Shown here: piece by piece, positions 17,897 through 26,452 of the stretch | Position numbering within the stretch: position 1 is the first letter of the stretch | Layout of the letters: each line of letters opens with the position of its first letter | Assembly (NCBI RefSeq): GCF_003355005.1 | Contig: NZ_CP029985.1 | Coordinates: 2,812,501-2,876,500, forward strand | Reading direction: 5' to 3' | From: Sphingomonas sp. FARSPH | GTDB taxonomy: Bacteria; Pseudomonadota; Alphaproteobacteria; Sphingomonadales; Sphingomonadaceae | Length of the DNA: 64,000 nt | Program-made: the position numbers and the translations under genes | The notes under the pieces: generated by a model | Told to the model about the DNA's origin: nothing | Databases searched by the model: none | Seen by the model: only the letters and a program-made list of their open reading frames with translations

Positions 17897-19029
17897 CCGC
17901 CGGGCCCCTGCACGACCATGACCCGCGCCCCGTCGTGCGGCTGCCGCGCGCCGGCGTCCCTGGCATTGCCATTGCGGGCGGCGCAGTACTCGCCGCAGGT
18001 CTGCTGTTCGCGGTGCTCGATGGCCGGCGCCGTGACGATACAACCGCCGCGAAAGCGGATGCGGCCCAGCAGGCGAACGCCTTCGCACCGCCACCCGCGC
18101 TCGCCATGCCGCCCGAGGTGCAAGCGGCACCACAGCCACCGGTCGTGATGATGGTGCCGCCGACACCAGTGCCGCCATCCGCACCACCGCGCCCCTATGT
18201 CGCGCCATCTCTCCCCGCGCCGGTGATCGTCGCCGCTCCGCCGCAGCCACTGCTCGTTCCGCAACCGCAGCCGCTAACGGTCCGCGAGCGTGCGACGCGA
18301 GAGAGCGAGGAGCCACAGGCGCTGATCATCGATGGCGGCATCGAGCGCCAGGTCGCGGCGACGGGCCAGCCGGCGAGCCGGCCGAGCCAGGACGGCAACC
18401 AGCAGCGCAATCCGCTGGCACAAGGACCCGGAATCGGGGGCGACACCGCGCCGGCGCAGGCGGCGTCGCTGCGCAACCGGACGATGGTGATGCCGACGGG
18501 CACGATGATCCCGGCCGTGATGGAGACGCCGATCGACACGGCGCGCCCGGGGCTCGTGCGCGCGATCGTCAGCAGCGACACGCGCGGCTTCGACGGGCGC
18601 CGCATCCTCGTGCCCCGCGGCGCGCGCCTCGTCGGCGAATATCAGGCGTTCGTGCAGAGCGGGCAGAACCGCGTACTGGTCAATTGGACCCGGCTGATCC
18701 GGCCGGACGGCGTGACGATCGCCCTGTCCTCGCCGGCCGCCGACGCGCTCGGCGGGGCGGGGGTGCCGGGCAAGGTGCACAGCTATTTCCTCAAGCGCTT
18801 CGGTGCCGCGCTCCTCCAGTCCGCAATGACCGTCGGGGTCAATCTGGCCTCACGCCCCGGCAACGGCTCGGTGATCGTCGGGCTCCCATCCGCGCAGATC
18901 GGCAACACGATCGGGCAGGGGCTGCTTCCCAACGACATTCGTCCCAAGATCACGGTGAAGCAGGGCGCCGAGATCAACGTCTTCGTCGCGAGGGACCTCG
19001 ATTTCTCGCTGGCTACGGCTGCACCGTGA
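17893..19029 (+). CDS. virB10: VirB10/TrbI-family channel protein
   Basis: 378 residues. One membrane helix near residues 22-40, a long Pro-rich periplasmic spacer (about 55-130), then the conserved C-terminal beta-barrel domain (PTGTMIPAVMETPIDTARPG; RILVPRGARLVGEYQ). It links inner and outer membrane in the secretion channel. It overlaps virB9 and virB11 by four bases each. Confidence 0.92.
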   Translation: MTAGPLHDHDPRPVVRLPRAGVPGIAIAGGAVLAAGLLFAVLDGRRRDDTTAAKADAAQQANAFAPPPALAMPPEVQAAPQPPVVMMVPPTPVPPSAPPRPYVAPSLPAPVIVAAPPQPLLVPQPQPLTVRERATRESEEPQALIIDGGIERQVAATGQPASRPSQDGNQQRNPLAQGPGIGGDTAPAQAASLRNRTMVMPTGTMIPAVMETPIDTARPGLVRAIVSSDTRGFDGRRILVPRGARLVGEYQAFVQSGQNRVLVNWTRLIRPDGVTIALSSPAADALGGAGVPGKVHSYFLKRFGAALLQSAMTVGVNLASRPGNGSVIVGLPSAQIGNTIGQGLLPNDIRPKITVKQGAEINVFVARDLDFSLATAAP

Positions 19030-20006
19030 CGGACGCGCTTGCGTCCTATCTCGGCGTCTATCTGTCGCCGCTGGCGGATTATCTCGATAAGGACGACGTC
19101 ACCGACATCTACATCAACCGCCCTGGCGAGCTGTGGATCGAACGTCTCGGACATCGCCCGGCGCGTCACGAGGCGCCAGCGCTGACCGAGAGCCTGCTCT
19201 GGCGGCTTGCCAAGCAGGTGGCGAGCCTGACGCATCAGGGAATCAGCCGCGAGCATCCCTTGCTGTCGGCGCGTCTGCCAGACGGATCACGCATCCAGAT
19301 CATCGCGCCACCCGCCACGCGTGGGCCGATCGTGATCGCGATCCGCAAGCACCTAGTCGCCGATATGACGCTCGATGACTATGTCGATCAGGGCGCGTTT
19401 GCGCATACCCGCCGCGGCGGAGAGCGCGATGGCGATGATGAACTCGCAGATCCGTACGAGCGGGGAGACTGGGCCACGTTTCTCCGCCTCGCCGTGCGGC
19501 AGTGCAAGACCATCCTTGTTTCGGGCGGTACCTCGACCGGCAAGACGACGTTCCTCAACGCGCTTCTGCGCGAAGTCGGCGCCGAGGAGCGCCTCATCGT
19601 CATTGAAGACACGCCGGAGATCCAGCTTCGGCATGACAATGCGGTGGGGCTGGTCGCGGTAAGGAGCGAACTCGGTGAGACGAACGTCACACCGGACGAC
19701 CTGCTCACTGCGACGCTGCGCATGCGGCCTGACCGGATCATCATCGGTGAATTGCGCGGTCGCGAGGCGTTCACCTTTTTACGCGCGGTAAACACCGGCC
19801 ACCCCGGTTCTATGTCAACGATCCATGCCGACACGCCCGCAGGCGCATTTGAGCAGTTGGCCATGCTGGCCCGCATCGGCTCGGCACCAGGCAGTCGCAG
19901 CGAGATCATCGATTACGCCCGCACGGTTGTCGACGTGGTTGTGCATCTTGCACACTTGAACGGAAAAAGATCCATTGTTGAGGTTGATCGGCATAAGCCC
20001 AAGTAA
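19026..20006 (+). CDS. virB11: VirB11 traffic ATPase
   Basis: 326 residues from an overlapping GTG (VTDALASYLGVYL). Walker A SGGTSTGKTT (166-175), Asp box IEDTPEIQL, and the His box region GHPGSMSTIHADTP identify the hexameric VirB11 ATPase. It is the last gene of the operon. No virB1, virB5, virB7 or virD4 gene is found beside it. It ends about 100 bases before the second small YD-repeat gene. Confidence 0.93.
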   Translation: MTDALASYLGVYLSPLADYLDKDDVTDIYINRPGELWIERLGHRPARHEAPALTESLLWRLAKQVASLTHQGISREHPLLSARLPDGSRIQIIAPPATRGPIVIAIRKHLVADMTLDDYVDQGAFAHTRRGGERDGDDELADPYERGDWATFLRLAVRQCKTILVSGGTSTGKTTFLNALLREVGAEERLIVIEDTPEIQLRHDNAVGLVAVRSELGETNVTPDDLLTATLRMRPDRIIIGELRGREAFTFLRAVNTGHPGSMSTIHADTPAGAFEQLAMLARIGSAPGSRSEIIDYARTVVDVVVHLAHLNGKRSIVEVDRHKPK

Positions 20007-20013
20007 ACCCACG

Positions 20014-20028
20014 ACATGAATATCATGT
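20014..20028. promoter_or_regulatory. Perfect inverted repeat ACATGA-ATA-TCATGT
   Basis: Six-base arms around a three-base centre lie 7 bases after the virB11 stop, in the AT-rich gap before the small YD gene. It may be an operator for the rhs 3 unit. There is no T-run for a terminator. Confidence 0.35.
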
Positions 20029-20105
20029 GAGATTAAATAGCGCTTGCTGGACATCGGAAAACATGTTGTCTTTTATAAAAGGAATCATGGGTCGAGGGTG
20101 GTAAC

Positions 20106-20321
20106 ATGCTATTCCGAGTGCTGGTTACGATGGCTATCGTTGTCATGCCAGACGTCGCCGCCATGGCTGCCGAAACCGTGTCGTACACGTACGATGCGCA
20201 AGGCAGGTTGATCCGGGTGGTCAAGAGCGGTTCCGTCAATAACGGCGCTGCTGTCCAATATACCTATGACGCGGCTGGTAATCGTGTTCGCGTAACCGCT
20301 ACCGGCTCGCCCAACGGTTAA
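20106..20321 (+). CDS. Small secreted protein with a single YD (RHS) repeat, second copy
   Basis: 71 residues: signal peptide (about 1-22, cut near AMA-AE), one full YD unit (SYTYDAQGRLIRVVKSG) and a second (QYTYDAAGNRVRV). It is clearly related to the protein at 461-688, sharing the SGSVNNG spacer, and is likewise placed just upstream of a full-length rhs gene. Function is unknown; a separate envelope partner of the large Rhs protein is my inference. Confidence 0.65.
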   Translation: MLFRVLVTMAIVVMPDVAAMAAETVSYTYDAQGRLIRVVKSGSVNNGAAVQYTYDAAGNRVRVTATGSPNG

Positions 20322-20469
20322 CACGCGGCGCTCGACCATATAATTTTTGCGACTTTGCAGCGCTGGCGTGAGCAAGCGCGAAGCAAAGTGTGCGCGAAAT
20401 TACGTTACGGCTCCGCTGTCGGGCGGGCGTTTTTGTGTTTCATACGATTTAAATTCGAGGGAAACGCCG

Positions 20470-23400
20470 ATGAGCTCGAAGATTTTCGGGAACGGCTGTC
20501 CGCGTGCGCGGCGCATTGTCGTGGAAAGCGAAATTTTTATCTCCAAACCGCGCGTTTCCGTGCTGGCGCTCTTGGGGGCGGCTTCATGGCCTGTCCTCGC
20601 GGCTGCGCAGATCGCCGCACCACCTCCTCCCCGTCCGCGGATCGATGCCAACGGCATCGATCTGTTTTCCGGCACGGCTAACGTCGACGCGTCCAAGATG
20701 GTGTTGGGGACCGGCAGGGCGCAACTCGACTATCATCAATTGACGCGAGGCTCGGGTTGGACTGACACGCTCACGGCTGCATTGGACACCTTTTACGGGA
20801 GCAACACGCTTACGGTGACGATCGGCGGCAAGTCTGAGATATTCGTCGTGAGCAATGGGACATATGCACCGCAGACACCGAGCGGGTCAACGCTCACACT
20901 CTATAATGGTATATATACCTATACGATGTCCGATGGCACTTTAGTGCATTTCAGTCAAATCTTTGCGCAGGGCCGTCCGGCATATGCCAATGGTGGCAGA
21001 GTAACAGATATTACTCGTCCGTCAGGAGAGAAACTGGTTTTCAGTTATCAAAGCCTATACTACTGCGTTTATAATAAATATTATGATGGAAGCCATCCAT
21101 GCACGGTTCATGGTCGTGCGTATCGGGTTTCCGAAGTCCACAACAGTTTCGGATTCTCCATAAATTATGGATATGATTCCGACTCGGAGGATTTCGAGCC
21201 CGACATGCCGGCCAGCAGCCAGATGATCGATGCCTGGGAAACCCCGTCCAGCGCGACCGCTACAAATCTCGAGCAGCCCGGCGCGTCCGTGGCGCAGGGC
21301 TTCAGATATTCCGACGCGAACGGCTTTACCTATCTCGCGCTGACAGACCAGGCGAATAACACCACGACCTATCGGATGAGCGGATGGCAGCTCATGGGCA
21401 TCACGCCTCCGGGCGCTTCGGGAGAGACCGTCACGTTCGGATATGCGAACAATCGCGTCGCAAGCGTGACGAAGGGGGGAGGCACCTGGACCTACACCAG
21501 CAACGATCCTGGCGATGGCACGCGGGTCGTCCGGGCGACCGATCCCGCCAACGCAACGACCACCTATACTTTCAGCCTGGCGTCGCAGCAGATGACGGCG
21601 ATGACCGATCCATTGGGGCACGTATCGTCTTGGGGTTACGATCCGAACACGACCCTTCTGACAAGCGCGACGGCGCCGGAGGGGAATTCGGTCACCTATG
21701 GCTATGACGGTCGCGGCAACGCGACGTCGACGACGTTGCGATCGAAGGACGGCAGTTCGACGATCGCGTCGACCGCCGGTTACGAGGATGGTTGTTCCAA
21801 TGCGATGACCTGCAATCAGCCGCAGTGGACGCGCGACGCGAGGGGCAATCAGACGGATTTTCAATACGATGGTACCCATGGCGGGGTTACCGTCGTGACT
21901 GCTCCGGCGGGCGCCAATGGCGTGCGGCCCCAGACACGCTACGGCTACACGAGCTACACCGATTATCTCGGCGGCACGATATGGCAGCAGACGTCGACGT
22001 CGACTTGTCGCACGCAAAGCGCGTGCTCAGGGTCCGGTGACGAGGTTGTGTCGACCACCAATTACGGCTCGCTCGCGGGCAACAATCTCATGCCGGTGGG
22101 AGCGACGCAGCGGGCGGGCGACGGAAGCGTCAGCGCGAGCGTGTCCGTCAGCTATGACTGGCAAGGCAATGTGCTTGCCTCGACCGATCCGCTGGGCGGT
22201 CAAACCAACTACACCTATGATGCGCTGCGCCACGTCACGAGCGTCGTGTCGCCCGATCCAGACGGTGCAGGGCCGCGGCTGCGGCGGGCGCGTGTCACCC
22301 ACTATCTGCCAAGTAGCCTCGTCGATTCCGTCAGCATCGGCACGACGGACGCGAACGGCGGGTCGTTTTCATCGCAGCAACAATTGGTCACGACGTTCGA
22401 CGGCAATTTGCGCAAGGTGCAGGATGCGTTCACCTCGGGCGGCACGACCTATGCGGTGACGCAATATGGCTATGACGCCGTCGGGCGTATACAGTGCACG
22501 GCGGTGCGGCTCGATCCCAGTCAATGGGGCGGCCAAAGCGATGCCTGCACGCCGCAGACGTCGGGCAGCAATGGTCCGGATCGTGTAACGCGTCAGGTGT
22601 ATGATGCCGCAGGGCGGGTGAGCGGCGTCTATACTGCCTATGGTACGGGCGCGCAGGCGTTTGAGCAGACGAGCTATACCGCCGACGGTAAGGTGGCGAG
22701 CGTGACGGATGCCAACGGCAACGTGACCACAGCAGGCTATGACGGGTTAGACCGTCAGGTGACCACGAGCTATTCGGGCGGCAGCTACGAGCAGCGCAGC
22801 TTCAATGCCAACGGCAACGTGACGCAGCGGCGTCTGCGCGACGGGCAGGTCATCAACTATGGCTATGACGCGCTGAACCGCGTGGTGTCGAAGGACCGGC
22901 CGAACACGACCTATTGGGAGACGGACCAGTCGTTCGGCTACGACAATCTGGGCAATCTGGCGAGCGCGTCGGACAGCAACGGCCGGGTGTTGACGTTCGT
23001 TTACGACGCGCTCGGCCGGCGGACGGGTCAGGGGGACAATTGGTATGGGCCTGGCAACGCGACGTTTCAGTATGATGCGGCGGGTCGGCGGACGCGGCTG
23101 ACGTGGAACGACGGCAATGCGGTGGGGTACGATTATCTCGTGACCGGCGAGATGAATACGATCCGCGACGGTGCGGGTACTGTGCTGGTGACGTTCGGTT
23201 ATGACGACCTGGGGCGGCGCACGAGCCTATCCCGGGCGAACGGCACGGTGACGAGCTATGCGTATGACGCGGCCTCGCGGCTTTCGCAGCTGACGCAGGA
23301 TCTGGCGGGGAGCGGGAGTGACCTGACGGTGAGCCTGGGCTACAACCCGGCCGGTCAGATCACGAGCCGGAGCGTGTCGAACGATGGCTATGCGTGGACC

Positions 23401-24732
23401 GCCGCGGTGAACGCGGATCGCGGCTACAGCGTCAACGGGCTGAACCAATATACGCAGGCCGGGCCGGTGACGCTGGGCTATGACGGGCGCGGCAATCTGA
23501 CGAGTTCGGGCGGCAGCGGCTACGGCTACACGGTCGACAACCAGCTGGCGACGAGCCCGGGGGCGAACCTCGCCTACGATCCGGTCGGGCGGTTGTTCAA
23601 CATCAACGCGGAGAATGGCGTCAACACGAGCCTGGTCTACGACGGCGCGGACGTGCTGGCGGAAGGGGACCAGAACAGCGGTGCGCTGCTGCGGCGCTAC
23701 GTCTACGGCCCGGGCAGCGACGAGCCGCTGATCTGGTACGAAGGATCGGGGATGGGGGACCGGCGCTGGCTGCACGACGACGAGCGGGGCAGCATCGTGG
23801 CGGTGACGAACGATGCGGGGCAGGCGATGGCGATCAACCGCTACGACGAGTTCGGCATCCCGCAGTCGGGCAACCTCGGCCGGTTCCAGTATACGGGGCA
23901 GAAGTGGCTGCCGAGCCTGGGGCTGTACGACTATAAGGCACGCACCTACTCGCCGACGCTGGGCCGCTTCCTGCAGACCGATCCGATCGGATACGGCGAT
24001 GGCATGAACTGGTACAATTACGTCGGTGGCGATCCGATTAATGCGATCGATCCGAGCGGGCTGATTCATCAGGAATGCACATATCCCGTCGTATTTTACA
24101 TCAACAGCGACGGAGATTACCAGAATTACAACCTGCCGCAGGTCTGCTCCTGGGTGCTCGACCCGAGTGACTGGTATAGATACCAGCAACCAACTTGGGG
24201 ACCCGGCTATGCGCCCTCATTCCCTGGAGGCGGCGGTGGTGGCGGTAGCGGTAGGCCTCAGGCGCCATCCGCTCCGGCTCCTTCCATGCCGCAAAAGAGA
24301 GAGTCTGACTGCCCTGCTGGTGTCAGGCACACTTTTTCGGATAGTTTCGGGCTGACAATCTTCTTGTTTGGGAGAGGCATAAGCCTAAGCGCCGAGGTTG
24401 GGGTTGCGATACCCGAAACGTCCTGGCTGCGGGGGGCGCAGACCTACCTTAGTCTCAATGCCGTCGGCTTGGGAGGGCGTGGACTATTTGGGGGCGGTGG
24501 TGAGAGCCTCGGTGTAGGGGTGAACAACGGACCAATCACGGGAGGCTACAGCAACTCTCGGGTCGTCCAGGGCGGGGCAGCGTGGGGTCCCGGTGGCGAG
24601 GGCCAGTATACATACAGAGGTGGGAGCGGAGGTTCGGTTGCGGGCGGGCCGAGAGCGGGCGCGGGAGTTTACCTCGCCGCCGGCGATAAACACAGCTACA
24701 CAGTGGCGACACCTCAGATTGGGTGCAGATGA
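20470..24732 (+). CDS. Rhs/YD-repeat polymorphic toxin 3 with a glycine-rich tip
   Basis: About 1420 residues. The ATG at 20470 has a GAGGGAAACG ribosome site and leads to a signal peptide (cut near VLAAAQ-IAA); an open frame begins further upstream but without a credible start. YD repeats run from about residue 330 to 1150. The core ends with GRFLQTDPIGYGDGMNWYNY and DPSGL. The following linker is Gly- and Pro-rich (GGGGGGGSGRPQAPSAPAPS). The tip starts at PQK (24289, residue 1274): 147 residues, Cys at tip residue 8 and the penultimate position, Gly/Ser/Val-rich between. I do not recognise the tip family. The core matches rhs 4 almost base for base. Confidence 0.85.
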   Translation: MSSKIFGNGCPRARRIVVESEIFISKPRVSVLALLGAASWPVLAAAQIAAPPPPRPRIDANGIDLFSGTANVDASKMVLGTGRAQLDYHQLTRGSGWTDTLTAALDTFYGSNTLTVTIGGKSEIFVVSNGTYAPQTPSGSTLTLYNGIYTYTMSDGTLVHFSQIFAQGRPAYANGGRVTDITRPSGEKLVFSYQSLYYCVYNKYYDGSHPCTVHGRAYRVSEVHNSFGFSINYGYDSDSEDFEPDMPASSQMIDAWETPSSATATNLEQPGASVAQGFRYSDANGFTYLALTDQANNTTTYRMSGWQLMGITPPGASGETVTFGYANNRVASVTKGGGTWTYTSNDPGDGTRVVRATDPANATTTYTFSLASQQMTAMTDPLGHVSSWGYDPNTTLLTSATAPEGNSVTYGYDGRGNATSTTLRSKDGSSTIASTAGYEDGCSNAMTCNQPQWTRDARGNQTDFQYDGTHGGVTVVTAPAGANGVRPQTRYGYTSYTDYLGGTIWQQTSTSTCRTQSACSGSGDEVVSTTNYGSLAGNNLMPVGATQRAGDGSVSASVSVSYDWQGNVLASTDPLGGQTNYTYDALRHVTSVVSPDPDGAGPRLRRARVTHYLPSSLVDSVSIGTTDANGGSFSSQQQLVTTFDGNLRKVQDAFTSGGTTYAVTQYGYDAVGRIQCTAVRLDPSQWGGQSDACTPQTSGSNGPDRVTRQVYDAAGRVSGVYTAYGTGAQAFEQTSYTADGKVASVTDANGNVTTAGYDGLDRQVTTSYSGGSYEQRSFNANGNVTQRRLRDGQVINYGYDALNRVVSKDRPNTTYWETDQSFGYDNLGNLASASDSNGRVLTFVYDALGRRTGQGDNWYGPGNATFQYDAAGRRTRLTWNDGNAVGYDYLVTGEMNTIRDGAGTVLVTFGYDDLGRRTSLSRANGTVTSYAYDAASRLSQLTQDLAGSGSDLTVSLGYNPAGQITSRSVSNDGYAWTAAVNADRGYSVNGLNQYTQAGPVTLGYDGRGNLTSSGGSGYGYTVDNQLATSPGANLAYDPVGRLFNINAENGVNTSLVYDGADVLAEGDQNSGALLRRYVYGPGSDEPLIWYEGSGMGDRRWLHDDERGSIVAVTNDAGQAMAINRYDEFGIPQSGNLGRFQYTGQKWLPSLGLYDYKARTYSPTLGRFLQTDPIGYGDGMNWYNYVGGDPINAIDPSGLIHQECTYPVVFYINSDGDYQNYNLPQVCSWVLDPSDWYRYQQPTWGPGYAPSFPGGGGGGGSGRPQAPSAPAPSMPQKRESDCPAGVRHTFSDSFGLTIFLFGRGISLSAEVGVAIPETSWLRGAQTYLSLNAVGLGGRGLFGGGGESLGVGVNNGPITGGYSNSRVVQGGAAWGPGGEGQYTYRGGSGGSVAGGPRAGAGVYLAAGDKHSYTVATPQIGCR
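22620..24294 (+). repeat. Rhs core duplication B, copy 1
   Basis: Nearly identical to 26692-28366 (offset 4072). I saw only two substitutions after the first 25 bases. Identity ends precisely at CCGCAA, after which the two toxin tips diverge. Confidence 0.9.
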
Positions 24733-24974
24733 TGAGGTCGTTCTATACCTTCACCTCTCGGTCGGTAGACCGGGTCTTCATTCTCTTGCTGCTGGTCGGA
24801 TTGATCATCTTGGTCCTCTCAGCGTGTGATGTCTATCTCAGACTTGGTCTAGGGTTCACCAAGGACGACCTCCACCGCGTGCTAATCATTCTACCGGGCG
24901 CTGCATTCATATATTGCCTCACGCGCGGTTGGATCGTTTTGACCGAGCGGGTGGCGAAAGCATTTCGAAAATGA
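24729..24974 (+). CDS. Small membrane protein, probable immunity to the Rhs 3 tip
   Basis: About 81 residues from the first of two ATGs that overlap the rhs 3 stop codon. Two membrane segments: residues 14-33 (VFILLLLVGLIILVLSA) and 48-66. The overlap implies coupled translation with the toxin. It fits an antidote to a membrane-active toxin, inferred from position. Confidence 0.6.
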   Translation: MMRSFYTFTSRSVDRVFILLLLVGLIILVLSACDVYLRLGLGFTKDDLHRVLIILPGAAFIYCLTRGWIVLTERVAKAFRK

Positions 24975-24980
24975 CATCTG

Positions 24981-25415
24981 CCGCAAAGGCAAACATGTCG
25001 TGCCGCGAGCAATTCGAGTGGAGCCAGTGGAGTTTGGCTTGGGGCATCTGCTGAGGCTGGGTTAGGGCACACTGCTGTCGGCGGACAGGTTTCTGTATCT
25101 AGACAGCGCTTTGACGGCGGCCAAATTGCCAATTATCTTACCCGTGGCAGCGTAAGATCGAATAACGGCGTAGTTTTTGGTGCTGCTGCTGGAGCTGGCG
25201 GAGGACTCTCTTTCTCTAATGCAGGTCAAGTGAGTGATCTTTTGGGAGATGCGACGACTTACAATCTAAATGTCGGGCTTTTCAGCGGTAGCTTGTCAAT
25301 CAGCGGACGGACTTTCAGCCTTAACATTGGCGCCGCGAAGGGGATTGGTTTGGATTTCAGCCGTTACCGCACAAACGCCACCCTAATCTCGACAGGATGC
25401 GATTCTGAACGCTAG
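24981..25415 (+). CDS. Orphan Rhs tip, glycine-rich and cysteine-bracketed
   Basis: 144 codons opening at CCG-CAA-AGG (PQR). No start codon is present at the junction; the first usable in-frame GTG is at 25230. Cys at residue 6 and near the end (STGCDSER) bracket a Gly/Ser/Asn-rich region with alternating beta-type patterns (SLSISGRTFSLNIGAAKG). Same plan as the tips of rhs 3 and rhs 4. Bases 25041-25366 are copied exactly at 30854-31179. Confidence 0.55.
   Translation, partial: PQRQTCRAASNSSGASGVWLGASAEAGLGHTAVGGQVSVSRQRFDGGQIANYLTRGSVRSNNGVVFGAAAGAGGGLSFSNAGQVSDLLGDATTYNLNVGLFSGSLSISGRTFSLNIGAAKGIGLDFSRYRTNATLISTGCDSER
25041..25366 (+). repeat. 326-bp duplication, copy 1
   Basis: Internal part of the orphan tip. 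I found no mismatch to 30854-31179 by eye. A GGGG run is shared at the left edge of both copies. Confidence 0.9.
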
Positions 25416-25443
25416 GACGGTTTCTTTTCCAAAAGATGGAAAG

Positions 25444-25659
25444 ATGTGGTTTAAGCGGATACTTTGGGCTTATTATCCAATAAGCTGGCAAGGATGGGTG
25501 ATTTTACTCTTGCTTGCTTTTAGTTTTACTGCGGTGCAATTAATAGTCCGATTTTTGATCGAGAAATTGCATTTTCAAATATCAGAGGACATGGTCTATT
25601 TAAGTATCCCTGCGATTGTATTAACTGGCTTATTCATTGCGCACAGGCATAGTAGGTAG
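25444..25659 (+). CDS. Small membrane protein, probable immunity protein
   Basis: 71 residues, AT-rich. Two membrane segments: residues 17-37 (GWVILLLLAFSFTAVQLIV) and 50-66. It follows the glycine-rich orphan tip at 24981 and is followed after 12 bases by the next CCGCAG junction. Confidence 0.5.
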   Translation: MWFKRILWAYYPISWQGWVILLLLAFSFTAVQLIVRFLIEKLHFQISEDMVYLSIPAIVLTGLFIAHRHSR

Positions 25660-25671
25660 GCTACCTTGTTG

Positions 25672-26126
25672 CCGCAGAGGCCGCAGTGCCCCGGCGGAGA
25701 TTACAAAACCTATGCTCTCGGTGGTTCCGCAACTCTCGCTTTGTTTGTGGGGTAAATGTGAGTGTCTCCGTTGGGATTAGCATTCCAAAAGACGGGAATA
25801 TATTTGGCCTTCAGTGCTTTGGCGGCGGTCAAGTTGCGGGTATGCTAGGTGTAGGTGGGTTCGCAGGTGCGGGCGCGACATTCTCGAAAGGCACTAATTC
25901 CGGACCAATGAAAAACTTCGACAGGGGCGGGTTCGGTTATGGCGAAGCCGACGCCGGTTTGGGATTCGCAGTCGGCGGTAGCCTGCAAGGAAGCCGTGGA
26001 TCATCTTCCGGGTCGGTTGGGCTCCCGATCCCGAAAGTGGGCGCAGGCTACGGGGCATACGCTGGAGTTGGTGCGGGATATGGAGCCACCGTCGCTACCA
26101 CCACGTTCTGCAACGCGGGGCGATGA
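25672..26126 (+). pseudogene. Orphan Rhs tip, glycine-rich, with a frameshift
   Basis: Opens at CCG-CAG-AGG (PQRPQCPGGD). The junction frame runs about 28 codons (to GGSATLALFVG) and stops at 25755. The remainder (GVNVSVSVGISIPKDG ... to TTFCNAGR) is in a second frame that is open to 26126. Joined, it has the Cys-bracketed Gly-rich plan of its neighbours. A one-base loss or a sequencing error explains the break. A GTG at 25686 opens the second frame but gives an Arg-rich start unlike the family. Confidence 0.5.
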
Positions 26127-26356
26127 ACATGAGCAACTATGTCCGAACCGTATTCGCAATTGTAATAGGAATATTTGTTACATTTAGTGTAATATCCACC
26201 CTAATCCTAATTTATCAAGTTGTTTTAGGTTTCAGGGAGGGCAGTTTGTCAGTTCATCGTGAAGGTATAATTACCAGTGCTTTTCTTTGTGGGGTCGGGA
26301 TTGCTGGGGTGGTTTTGATGTCAGTCATAAAGCGAGTAACCCTGCCCTACAAATAA
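26123..26356 (+). CDS. Small membrane protein, probable immunity protein
   Basis: 77 residues from an ATG overlapping the tip stop codon (ATGA). Two membrane segments at about residues 9-32 and 48-67. AT-rich. The stop is followed after 6 bases by a variant junction, CCG-AAC-AAG. Confidence 0.5.
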   Translation: MNMSNYVRTVFAIVIGIFVTFSVISTLILIYQVVLGFREGSLSVHREGIITSAFLCGVGIAGVVLMSVIKRVTLPYK

Positions 26357-26452
26357 TAAGAGCCGAACAAGACACAGACACCGCGTTGTGGGAACGGCAC
26401 GGCGGCCAGGATTGCCGACATAACTGACAAGATCAGTCTCTACTTTGGTGAG

